This document shows positions 31,062 to 37,354 of a DNA stretch of 37,354 nucleotides, piece by piece. Source of the DNA: a virus. The stretch covers positions 1-37,354 of the IMG/VR virus record IMGVR_UViG_3300006810_000141; one strand, given 5' to 3'. Under the pieces are notes generated by a model. It was given only the letters and a program-made list of their open reading frames with translations. It had not been told where the DNA came from and did no database searches. Position numbers and translations under genes: made by a program. Each line of letters begins with the position of its first letter. Within the stretch, counting starts at the first letter, position 1.

Positions 31062-31080
31062 TGGGTTTTCCTCTCTACTC

Positions 31081-31100
31081 TAGTGATACCTTGCATTCAT
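31081..31100 (+). promoter_or_regulatory. Extended -10 element pointing against the replication operon
   Basis: TAGTGATACCTTGCATTCAT shares TGATAC-CTTGCATT with the other copies. It sits in the 35-bp gap between two leftward genes but reads rightward, antisense to the nuclease gene. It may be an operator or an antisense promoter. Confidence 0.45.
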
Positions 31101-31888
31101 TCCGAAAAAACAGAGCAGTGCTGGCGCACTCCACACGTCCCGCACAGCATCCCCACGTTGGGCAGGTAAATCTCTGACTCAATGCCTCTCTTGGCTGATG
31201 CGAAATACCGGGCAATGGTTTCCATGGAGATGGACAGAGACTTCGGCTCAGTAGTGGTGCCTTTGCGTGCCATGTAGTACGCACCGTGGCTGGCGTGCAC
31301 GTCATGGACGACCTCAAGCAGATGCTGGTACACGTTCAGTTGCAGGCTGGCTGGCTCACGGCTGCCGGTCTTGATATCGACTACGTGAACCTCCCCATCG
31401 GGGGACACCATGATCCGGTCGATGAAGCCCTTGACCTCCACGTCGAACAGCGTCGCCGTGACGGGCACCTCAATGGCGTCCTCACCGCGTACCTGCAACC
31501 AGGACCATCCCGCATCGAACATTTCATTGCGCCAGTTGACGTAATCGGCTAACCACTGCGGAGCCTTGGCGTTCCAGAAGTCGGCGTCCTCCTTGTTCGG
31601 GAACTCCTTGGAGGCTCGCCCCCCTGCCTTAGTAGGCAGTTCGTCTAGGCGGTCCAGTTCCATGCGGAAGGCGTCGCTCCATGCCAGTTCCGGCGTCAGC
31701 GTGGTCCCACGATCCAGCCACTCACTGGCGGTATGGAATGCAGAGCCTGCTGGCAGCCACCAGCCCTGATCGGTGCGCACGCTTCGCACGCGCTCCCAAT
31801 AGAAGCGTTCCCCGCAGTCGGCGTACGTGGACAGCGACGAGAAGGACAGGTAGTCCCGTCCAGTCTGATCCAGCATGTTCACGGTCAT
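31097..31888 (-). CDS. RecB/Cas4-like PD-(D/E)XK nuclease with Fe-S cysteines (263 aa)
   Basis: SFSSLSTYADCGERFYWERV is the N-terminal 'S.S.l..y..C..ry' motif. AGSAFHTASEW gives the His, VKGFIDRIMV the Asp, and VHVVDIKTGS the D-x-K; QLNVYQHLL is the QxxxY motif. Cys in the first motif plus MLCGTCGVRQHC make the four-Cys cluster of Cas4/AddB-type nucleases. Expected to process DNA ends for recombination or replication. First large gene of the leftward operon. Confidence 0.82.
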   Translation of the reverse strand: MTVNMLDQTGRDYLSFSSLSTYADCGERFYWERVRSVRTDQGWWLPAGSAFHTASEWLDRGTTLTPELAWSDAFRMELDRLDELPTKAGGRASKEFPNKEDADFWNAKAPQWLADYVNWRNEMFDAGWSWLQVRGEDAIEVPVTATLFDVEVKGFIDRIMVSPDGEVHVVDIKTGSREPASLQLNVYQHLLEVVHDVHASHGAYYMARKGTTTEPKSLSISMETIARYFASAKRGIESEIYLPNVGMLCGTCGVRQHCSVFSE

Positions 31889-31892
31889 GGGC

Positions 31893-32135
31893 CTAACCCA
31901 CCCGCCTATTGGGGAGCACCATCACGGCAGGAGTAATGACGTACACCTCTGTACCGTCGGGCCTGATGTGGTAGTCGAACTTTTCAACCTCAATGTCCGG
32001 CAGGCGATTCCATACCCGGTCCCAATCACGCTTGCTTGCCCTTGGGTGGGCGATGACCATGATCGTGCCGTCGGCACGCCGACTGCTCAGCACGGTCGCG
32101 CCACCAAAACCAGTGAAGTCCATCACACTATCCAT
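31893..32135 (-). CDS. Unknown small protein (80 aa)
   Basis: ATG 32135 with GGGGAGG upstream; the longer frame to 32231 crosses a promoter and is rejected. The product (MDFTGFGGATVLSSRRADG, HPRASKRDWDRVWNRLPDIE) looks globular with a basic middle. It is the promoter-proximal gene of the replication operon. No family recognised. Confidence 0.6.
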   Translation of the reverse strand: MDSVMDFTGFGGATVLSSRRADGTIMVIAHPRASKRDWDRVWNRLPDIEVEKFDYHIRPDGTEVYVITPAVMVLPNRRVG

Positions 32136-32476
32136 TGCGCCTCCCCGCGTCGGATATCTAATCAAGCATTTCCGGTCTGCGGGACAAAGATACAGTGACG
32201 GTACCCTGCAATGCAAGGGTTCGTGCATCAATAGTTTGCCAACGTACGGTTTGACGCTGTAAAACGGTTAAAGTTACCTTGCATTGACGGCGTGTCGGCT
32301 GGACAATATTGGTGCGGAACATCCGTGGGGCGGAAACCTCAGTTGAGATGACGGCACATGAGCCGGACGAAACTAGGAAGCCCCCTCTGCCAACCCAAGT
32401 AAATCCTGGGGGGGTAGGGGGGGGCGTATTCCTAGTCTCGAATCCGGCAAGGGGGTATCCCGCCGCAAGGCGGGAG
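32136..32476. promoter_or_regulatory. Divergent promoter/operator region next to the repressor gene
   Basis: No gene in 341 bp. A leftward promoter reads TTGGCA (32242-32237), 16 bases, ACCCTT (32220-32215), then GCATT. A rightward one reads TTGACG (32251-32256), 18 bases, TACCTT (32275-32280), then GCATT. A further copy, GGTACCCTGCAATGC, overlaps the leftward one and makes an imperfect palindrome CCCTGCA-TGCAAGGG. Downstream are a long G-run (32406-32427) and the hairpin CCCGCC-GCAA-GGCGGG (32459-32474). The leftward promoter should drive the replication operon; the rightward one runs antisense to the HTH gene. Confidence 0.55.
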
Positions 32477-32917
32477 TTACTCAATAAACCTTATGTGTGT
32501 CTTATGGATCGGAACATCCGTCGGGTCCTCGGGTGCCCTGTCGACGTACCCGAATCCGACTTCGGGATCGTATGCGACGACCGCGTTGTCGTTCTCTAAC
32601 ATCTGAAGCCAGTTGTCCAATCGTGACTCTTCCAAATCGTTCAGCGTTTCTCCCGCACGCCTGCGGCCTAAGAGCCGCAGCATCCTGGGCTGATAGTCAC
32701 GCAGATGCTTGCCGCTGACTCGCCAAGGTATCTCGTCGGTGTACCGGTTCTGTGTCTCAGATAGTCCTGCCCTAGATATGGCGGCCGACACAGTAGACCG
32801 ACTTACTCGCTTACGTTCTTTGTCCCATACGTGTTCAACTATGTCGTCGTGGGTAAAGCCACGCTCAAGTAACCGTTTGAGTTCTTGATCGCTTGGAACT
32901 AACCTAGCCCGAGCCAT
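32477..32917 (-). CDS. HTH DNA-binding protein, immunity-repressor candidate (146 aa)
   Basis: ATG 32917 (AAGGAGGAACC) is chosen over the upstream start. VPSDQELKRLLERGFTHDDIV and RVSRSTVSAAISRAGLSE form an N-terminal helix-turn-helix. The body (IPWRVSGKHLRDYQPRML, LLGRRRAGETLND, LDNWLQMLENDNAVVAYDPE) resembles HTH proteins often labelled repressors in actinophages. Position beside integrase, attP and divergent promoters supports control of lysogeny. Which sites it binds is not known; the GTTTAAAC palindrome and the TGCATT elements are both candidates. Confidence 0.65.
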   Translation of the reverse strand: MARARLVPSDQELKRLLERGFTHDDIVEHVWDKERKRVSRSTVSAAISRAGLSETQNRYTDEIPWRVSGKHLRDYQPRMLRLLGRRRAGETLNDLEESRLDNWLQMLENDNAVVAYDPEVGFGYVDRAPEDPTDVPIHKTHIRFIE

Positions 32918-32981
32918 GGTTCCTCCTTCATTGCGATCCCCGTAACAATAGAATAGCACTACGTTGCAAATAAAAAAAGAA

Positions 32982-33017
32982 CCCCCGGTAGTTTGTTATT
33001 TAACTAACTACCGAGGG
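32982..33017 (-). terminator. Strong leftward intrinsic terminator
   Basis: On the minus strand CCCTCGGTAGTT pairs with AACTACCGGGGG (8 perfect bp plus three after one mismatch), followed by TTCTTTTTTTATTT. It would stop transcripts arriving from the integrase/late side before the repressor gene. Confidence 0.8.
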
Positions 33018-33044
33018 TCAAAAAGCGCCTCATAGCGGCACTTT

Positions 33045-33070
33045 GTGTCCGAGGGGGGACTTGAACCCCA
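33045..33070. other. attP core: 3' end of a tRNA gene
   Basis: On the minus strand GGGGTTCAAGTCCCC is a T arm (loop TTCAAGT) followed by CCTCGGACA, an acceptor 3' half. No matching 5' acceptor half is present, so it is not a full tRNA. Such tRNA 3' ends next to a tyrosine integrase are typical attP cores that rebuild the host tRNA on insertion. A 7-bp inverted repeat GGGCACC/GGTGCCC (33071-33096) flanks it and may be an arm site. Confidence 0.7.
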
Positions 33071-33110
33071 GGGCACCAATGTCCTCCGAGGTGCCCACGT
33101 ATCACTAATG

Positions 33111-33130
33111 TTGTGATATGCTGCATTGCA
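33111..33130 (+). promoter_or_regulatory. Integrase promoter
   Basis: TTGTGATATGCTGCATTGCA has an extended -10 TGA-TATGCT (33117-33122) followed by GCATT. A second copy, GATACCTTGCATT (33149-33161), overlaps the integrase ribosome site and start codon and may act as an operator. Confidence 0.55.
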
Positions 33131-33154
33131 ACAATCTAGCCACCGGAGGATACC

Positions 33155-34171
33155 TTGCATTTCTCTTACTCAGCCGCGATGAGCCAATACATGGATCACT
33201 TGCAGGCGTCTGGTCTTAAACCGAACACGATCAAGAACCGAACCCAAGTGCTGCGTAAAGCAGCACCTGTGTGGGGCAACAAGCCCGTGAAGCGTTTAAA
33301 CGCATCCGATATGGATACTCTTCTATCAACGTATGACTGGTCACCCAGGACCAGAAACCTCTACATCAGCAACCTGCGCCTGTTCTTCCAGTGGATGCGC
33401 CGGGTACGCATGGTCCCACGGGACTTCGATCCCACCGTGAACCTGTCCAACGTCAGGGTCCCACGGACCAGTCGTATGCGCGTACCAGTGGAGCAGTTTC
33501 CTGCCCTGTTGGATGCAGCCAAGCATCCACGTGACCGTGCAGTTGTGTCACTTGGACTATTCCTGTTCCTGCGTGGCAGCGAACTGCGCACGCTACAGAT
33601 TCAGGACGTCAACTTCACTGATGCCACCGTGCACATTTACCGGCACAAGACACAAGACGAGGACACGCTCCCGATGTGCCAAGAGTTACGGCAAGAACTG
33701 GACAGGTACCTGTCGTGGTACCGGCAGGATCAAGGCGACCTGCAACCCAACTGGTTCCTTGTGCCAGCCAAGTTCTCACAGAAGTTCACGTGGGTCGACG
33801 GGCAGCGGGTACTCCTGGATGGGCCAACCCCGTTGCGACCTGAGCGGCCCATGAGCCACCCCTACCGCCCCGCCAAGCGTGCCCTTGACGCTCTTGACCT
33901 AGATGCACCCGGGGAGGGGGAACACACCCTGCGTCGCAGTGGTGCTCGCGCATGGTTCAACGCACTACGAGCCGAGGGTCACAGCGGTGCCCTCATGCGC
34001 GTCAGTTCCATGCTTGGCCACTCCGACACCAGGATCACCGAGCACTACATCGGCGTTGACTCTGAGCGGGTGGAAAGGAACAACATCCTTTCCGGTAATC
34101 CGATGTTTCCCACCAATGTGCGCGACACGGATGAAGGCGACTCGTCTCAAGGCTTGAGACTGGTAACGTAA
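33155..34171 (+). CDS. int: Tyrosine integrase (338 aa)
   Basis: The TTG start has GGAGG five bases upstream; ATG 33179 is an alternative. The N-terminal SAM-like core-binding domain runs to ~residue 105. The catalytic set is complete: Arg140 (FLRGSELR), Lys165 (RHKTQ), His257/Arg260 (HTLRR), His289 (LGHSD) and Tyr298 (EHYIG). It recombines attP, located directly upstream, with a host tRNA gene. Its orientation, away from the repressor, and a motif copy on its start suggest control by the lysogeny circuit. Confidence 0.9.
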   Translation: MHFSYSAAMSQYMDHLQASGLKPNTIKNRTQVLRKAAPVWGNKPVKRLNASDMDTLLSTYDWSPRTRNLYISNLRLFFQWMRRVRMVPRDFDPTVNLSNVRVPRTSRMRVPVEQFPALLDAAKHPRDRAVVSLGLFLFLRGSELRTLQIQDVNFTDATVHIYRHKTQDEDTLPMCQELRQELDRYLSWYRQDQGDLQPNWFLVPAKFSQKFTWVDGQRVLLDGPTPLRPERPMSHPYRPAKRALDALDLDAPGEGEHTLRRSGARAWFNALRAEGHSGALMRVSSMLGHSDTRITEHYIGVDSERVERNNILSGNPMFPTNVRDTDEGDSSQGLRLVT

Positions 34172-34176
34172 CTGGC

Positions 34177-34401
34177 ATGGCAGATGTGACGACAAAAGTA
34201 TGCGACCCGTGTGGTGCAAGTGACGCCTTGACCGTAGTCATCAAAGAACACCGTCGTCAGGAGTTCACTGTCGACTTGTGTCCTTCCTGTTACCAGCCAA
34301 TAAATGACTTCCGATCCGTCGGCCGGACCCCCCAAGGGGGCCGGACCTACCGACGCTACAAAAAGATGCAGTATGAGGAGAGGCCAGACCAGCCCGAATA
34401 A
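34177..34401 (+). CDS. Small four-Cys protein (74 aa)
   Basis: VCDPCGASDALTVVIKEHR then VDLCPSCYQPINDF gives two Cys-x-x-Cys pairs about 25 residues apart around a beta hairpin, followed by a basic tail (GGRTYRRYKKMQ). Small proteins of this plan are common in Actinobacteria and phages. Starts five bases after the integrase stop. It could be an excision factor by position, but nothing in the sequence proves it. Confidence 0.6.
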   Translation: MADVTTKVCDPCGASDALTVVIKEHRRQEFTVDLCPSCYQPINDFRSVGRTPQGGRTYRRYKKMQYEERPDQPE

Positions 34402-34473
34402 GCCCTGAGAGCCACGCTAACGGGTTTTCAGGGTGCTCCTGTGGCCGAGTGACACCCTGCATATTCTAGCGTC
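34402..34473. terminator. Convergent terminator with one promoter-like copy
   Basis: CCCTGA...TCAGGG forms a stem at 34403-34431 after the small gene. GAGTGACACCCTGCATATT (34448-34466) is a one-mismatch copy of the -10/GCATT element, reading rightward into the end of a leftward gene. Confidence 0.4.
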
Positions 34474-36387
34474 TTAGATTATCCTCAACAAAAGGGTGGC
34501 AATCCCACCGTTATTCCCGTCGTTAGCCGCCGGGGGAGTGGTCCTCGTGTACGACACCCGTTCGATGTAGACATTCACCTTCTCGTCCGTCGTGAAGTCC
34601 GTAAAAGGAACCACAGCAAACTCCTGCTCCAATGCTTCCAGCAGGTTTAAACGGTCGAAGGCATAGCCCTCATAGCCCATAACACTTCCGGCCTTATCCG
34701 TCTCACGGTCAAACATCATCACCGGGACCTTCAACAAGCGTGTCCTGGAAGGGGCAGGAATGGCCCTCAAGTTGTACGAAGAGACAACAGGGGACTGGCT
34801 CAAATCAGTAGAAGCCGTCAACTCCAACGCCACGAACAAATCCGTCGCAGGCTCATTCGGGTTAGACGACACCTTGCCCGTCCGGTCATAGCGAGTCCCA
34901 TCCGTGAACACCACCTGCTGCCACGTCTCAGGGTTACTGGTTCCCTCGTCACGATTGGCGTAGCCAATGACAGAGCCACCCGAGTCAGGAACATTAAGCA
35001 CCCGCAAGTCACGCCACGTCTTAGCCTCCGCCGTACCCAAACGGATACGACCCGTCTCAATCCAACCCTCAGACACAAAGGATGACGACTGCTTGTAGAT
35101 GCCAGCCGCCCCCGTCACACCGAGAACAAGCACGTCATTTGAGTACGTCACAGACTCACATGAGCCAGTCACATCGACGAACAAGTCGTTCGCGTGAGCG
35201 AAATCCAGCGCCGAGTCATTGAGGTTCTGGCCCAAGTGAATGCGGACAAGACCAGGGGCAGTAGTTCGATTGCCCTTATTGCACTTACTGCCAACGGCTG
35301 CGTAAACGTACGACCCGACAGCAACAAAATCCTTCACACCATCATCCGACAGGTGCACCAACGGGCCAATCGTCAACGTCGCATCAGCGTTCAATGCGGC
35401 AACACGAGAACCCAACGCAGTACCGATCAGGAGGAACCCACCAACGTAGGCGTAGATGGTGTTTAAAGTCTCACCCCGAGGCATATCAGCGACCTGAACC
35501 AGGGCGCTCAAAGACACAGCACTAGACGTAGCAGTCGCATCAATCTTGTAGATCGCTGACGAATCACCAGCGTTCCCAGCCAAGTAGATAGCCGCCGGAC
35601 CCTCCGCAATGTCAACCCACGACCAGCCAGAAGGGAACGTAGTACCCGGGTCCAGTTGAGTCCACGTACCACCAGCACCCTCATGCACCGAGTTCCCATG
35701 CGTGGCGATCAAGCGGCCCTTAACCCAGCGAACCATCACGTTCGCTGACGAACCAAAACTCTTGTACAACGTGCCGCTACCAGCGGCATTAGTTCCAGAG
35801 TAAATCTCGCCACCGGTTGTGCCTGCATACCAGTTGTCACCATCAGTGGTAATCGAATGGATGTTCGCGTTCGCGTACGTCCACAACACCGACCCGGCAA
35901 GGGACGTCATGTGAACACCCGCATCGTCAGCAACCAGAATGCCCGACGATGTTCCAAGAGTTTCGATGTACGTCGTCGTAATAGATTCGATACTCTCCGT
36001 GGAGTTCAACAGCGATAGTTGCCCCGGTGTCCACGGGTCCACGCCACCGCCCTGCTTGTACCGGAACCGAGACTCGCTCTCATCAATCTCAAGAGGCTCA
36101 GCCGAGCGAAGCCCCTCACCTAAATGGAACGACTCTTGCGAGCGAATCCAGAAACCACTATCCAAAGACTGCTCACCCGGGGTGCGCTCAGTGTCAATGC
36201 GCTCCCGCCGGAAGTCAGCAGTCTCCCTCATCATCGGGTTCTGATCTGACATAGCAAACAGAAACGTCAAAGCGCCGAGGCTGCAATCCCAAGACTGTGA
36301 GTCCGGTGCAAAAACCTTGCCACCAGGTATCTCGTTTAAACCAAGCCGTTCAACGATTCGCTCTGTTATCTGGTTCAGGTTAGACAC
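34474..36387 (-). CDS. Propeller-like tail protein (637 aa)
   Basis: Helical N-terminus (NQITERIVERLGLNEIP) followed by repeated beta units with W/Y-x-G-type ends (GDNWYAGTTGGEIYSG, GRLIATHGNSVHEG, GSYVYAAVGSK). These resemble beta-propeller blades. The C-terminus is strand-rich (VPVMMFDRETDKAGS, NVYIERVSYT). Size and position beside amidase and holin fit a minor tail or receptor-contact protein. Assigned from repeat shape only. Confidence 0.6.
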   Translation of the reverse strand: MSNLNQITERIVERLGLNEIPGGKVFAPDSQSWDCSLGALTFLFAMSDQNPMMRETADFRRERIDTERTPGEQSLDSGFWIRSQESFHLGEGLRSAEPLEIDESESRFRYKQGGGVDPWTPGQLSLLNSTESIESITTTYIETLGTSSGILVADDAGVHMTSLAGSVLWTYANANIHSITTDGDNWYAGTTGGEIYSGTNAAGSGTLYKSFGSSANVMVRWVKGRLIATHGNSVHEGAGGTWTQLDPGTTFPSGWSWVDIAEGPAAIYLAGNAGDSSAIYKIDATATSSAVSLSALVQVADMPRGETLNTIYAYVGGFLLIGTALGSRVAALNADATLTIGPLVHLSDDGVKDFVAVGSYVYAAVGSKCNKGNRTTAPGLVRIHLGQNLNDSALDFAHANDLFVDVTGSCESVTYSNDVLVLGVTGAAGIYKQSSSFVSEGWIETGRIRLGTAEAKTWRDLRVLNVPDSGGSVIGYANRDEGTSNPETWQQVVFTDGTRYDRTGKVSSNPNEPATDLFVALELTASTDLSQSPVVSSYNLRAIPAPSRTRLLKVPVMMFDRETDKAGSVMGYEGYAFDRLNLLEALEQEFAVVPFTDFTTDEKVNVYIERVSYTRTTPPAANDGNNGGIATLLLRII

Positions 36388-37006
36388 TTACAACCCCATA
36401 CTTGGAAGCCCACTTACGCAAGGTAGACAACCTGTACTTGGAATCTACCTTCCTTTTCGGTGCCCACGTCTTGTGGTTTGGAAGGCGCATCCACATTCCC
36501 TTCCAACCAGCGGCATCCTTCATGGCGTTAGCCAAGGCACCCCAGGACTTCTTCTGAGCCTGCGTAAAGTCCTTCTTCAAGCCCTTGGAAACCATTTCCA
36601 CGCCAGCGAAATAATCGTTGCCCTTGTCGTCGGGTACGTTTAAACGAGCAAAACGGTCCACACCCTTGAATGAGCCACGGCCAGCGTGCCAGCAAGGAAA
36701 TGCCGTATGCACGTAGACCGTGCCGTCCCTGTCAATAGTGAAGTTCGCAGCGGGGACTCGGTAATGGTTTTGGACGAAGTTGACAACGCCTTTGTTTGCG
36801 CCTTTCTTATTTCCAGGATGATTAGGACGGGTGCTTGAGGTCACTGCCCCTGCTGTGTGGTGGCACATGAGAGCCACAGGGTTCTTCTTCCGTCGCCAGT
36901 TAATGCCCCGTGTCTTTTTGTCCCACGTACTCATGTATTCAACTTTGCCCGGTAACCGCTTTTCGAGAGCCTTCTCCAAGCGACGAGCGAAGTTCGTCTC
37001 AGGCAT
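36380..37006 (-). CDS. N-acetylmuramoyl-L-alanine amidase endolysin (208 aa)
   Basis: Amidase_2/PGRP-like: ALMCHHTAGAV gives the first zinc His with its neighbour, NFTIDRDGTVYVHTAFPCWHAG the core strand and second His, and PNHKTWAPKRKVD the closing ligand region. It cuts the bond between muramic acid and the stem peptide. ATG overlaps the holin end by 8 bp. No signal peptide, so release needs the holin. No separate wall-binding domain beyond the short basic C-terminus. Confidence 0.85.
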   Translation of the reverse strand: MPETNFARRLEKALEKRLPGKVEYMSTWDKKTRGINWRRKKNPVALMCHHTAGAVTSSTRPNHPGNKKGANKGVVNFVQNHYRVPAANFTIDRDGTVYVHTAFPCWHAGRGSFKGVDRFARLNVPDDKGNDYFAGVEMVSKGLKKDFTQAQKKSWGALANAMKDAAGWKGMWMRLPNHKTWAPKRKVDSKYRLSTLRKWASKYGVVSV

Positions 37007-37214
37007 CCTGGCGACCGAAGCGGTTGTTCTGCTTGTTCAACCAGTCAACAAGCACAACCAACGCCGGGGGCACAGCAACGACAAGCACCGGGGGCCAACC
37101 GAAGTCACCCACGTTGTCGATGACCCAGGTCAATCCAGTTGCAGCAAAGACCTTCAACGCCACACCCAGCGGGTGGTCGTTGATGAAAGTCATTAAGTCT
37201 TTCCACGAGTTCAT
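36999..37214 (-). CDS. Holin-like protein (71 aa)
   Basis: Two hydrophobic segments, about residues 16-33 (GVALKVFAATGLTWVI) and 43-58 (VLVVAVPPALVVLV), joined by a short polar turn, with a charged C-terminus (NKQNNRFGRQDA). Size and place directly before the amidase fit a small holin. The ATG overlaps the upstream TGA. Confidence 0.72.
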   Translation of the reverse strand: MNSWKDLMTFINDHPLGVALKVFAATGLTWVIDNVGDFGWPPVLVVAVPPALVVLVDWLNKQNNRFGRQDA

Positions 37215-37354
37215 TCCTTATCCTCCAAATGCCACGCGATGTGGCCGTCGATTTTTTTCTCAATACGGTCAACGGCGTCGCGCATCGACTGGCCGCCGTT
37301 AGGTTTCATCTCCCGCGTGATGCGGTTGATGCGTGCGTCGATGACGAAGATCAA
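37211..37354 (-). CDS. DUF2746-like protein, C-terminal 47 residues only
   Basis: The frame is open to the window edge: ARINRITREMKPNGGQSMRD, AVDRIEKKIDGHIAWHLED. The 'PNGG-S-RDAVDRIE' pattern is the end of small membrane-linked proteins often found beside phage holins. The 5' part, with the usual membrane helix, is outside the window. Joining position 37354 to 1 gives no better start. Confidence 0.6.
   Translation of the reverse strand: MIFVIDARINRITREMKPNGGQSMRDAVDRIEKKIDGHIAWHLEDKE

Larger units (their letters stand above)
1469..36645. repeat. Dispersed palindrome GTTTAAAC (23 exact copies)
   Basis: Exact copies start at 1469, 1778, 4945, 5626, 6094, 12276, 15856, 18334, 20691, 21578, 21995, 22228, 24522, 25051, 25781, 26812, 27632, 29089, 30483, 33294, 34645, 36334 and 36638. 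GTTTACAC or GTGTAAAC start at 4268, 7279, 19750, 23092, 23256, 23809, 24228, 27089, 27442, 28507 and 30999. Flanks often extend to GCGTTTAAACGC. Density is highest at 20.6-31 kb and lowest inside the giant gene. Confidence 0.9.

Noticed and set aside
32309-32599. 96-codon rightward frame downstream of the rightward promoter at 32275
   Set aside because: No ribosome site, crosses a long G-run and is antisense to the HTH gene; a non-coding antisense RNA is more likely.
33030-33110. Complete tRNA gene beside the integrase
   Set aside because: Only the T arm and acceptor 3' half are present; no matching 5' acceptor half. Interpreted as attP.
1-37354. Circular genome with ends joined at 37354/1
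   Set aside because: Joining would end the tail fibre two codons later (AGT TGA) and leaves the DUF2746-like gene without its usual N-terminus, so sequence is probably missing; not provable either way.

Overview
The window is most of the genome of a temperate, podovirus-like phage of an actinobacterial host. The host assignment rests on a phage WhiB-like regulator (Fe-S regulators confined to Actinobacteria and their phages), a secreted Rpf-like muralytic protein and the moderately high GC. The podovirus-like call rests on a major capsid protein resembling the N4-gp56 family, a 2610-residue virion protein downstream of the portal, and the absence of a recognisable tape measure or sheath. Both ends cut through genes. 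The left end lies in a heptad-repeat tail-fibre gene, so the contig probably broke in that repeat; whether the ends join cannot be decided here.

Layout. (i) 19422 down to 1, continued from 37354 down to 34474 if the molecule is circular, is the leftward late operon: terminase, a portal split into two frames, small virion proteins, the giant protein, helical virion proteins, a tRNA-like element, scaffold, capsid, connector genes and tail fibre; at the other end a DUF2746-like fragment, holin, amidase and a propeller-like tail protein. (ii) 19423-20039 is non-coding, with three tandem hairpins, an inverted repeat and the first promoter-like motif. (iii) 20040-26605 is a rightward accessory operon: SprT-like relic, small Cys peptide, amidoligase, unknown protein, class II glutamine amidotransferase, GGCT-like enzyme, WhiB, Rpf-like protein and several small Cys-rich proteins. 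(iv) 32135 down to 26692 is a tightly overlapping leftward replication operon: RecB/Cas4-like nuclease, helicase, resolvase, primase zinc and TOPRIM parts, MazG-like protein, phosphoesterase and sigma-like factor. No DNA polymerase is visible. (v) 32136-34401 is the lysogeny region: divergent promoters, an HTH repressor candidate, a leftward terminator, a tRNA-derived attP and a tyrosine integrase.

Two genome-wide signals stand out. The 8-bp palindrome GTTTAAAC occurs 23 times (about 0.6 expected), plus 11 copies of GTTTACAC/GTGTAAAC. The copies fall on both strands, in several reading frames, and mostly force a TTA leucine codon, which points to selection at DNA level. Second, an extended -10-like element (TGN-TANNNT followed by GCATT) recurs at operon starts. 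In two places it lies 6-7 bases before an ATG, predicting leaderless mini-genes. A third point of interest is the amidoligase / glutamine amidotransferase / gamma-glutamylcyclotransferase cassette, which looks like a phage pathway for amide or gamma-glutamyl tagging of a peptide or surface molecule.
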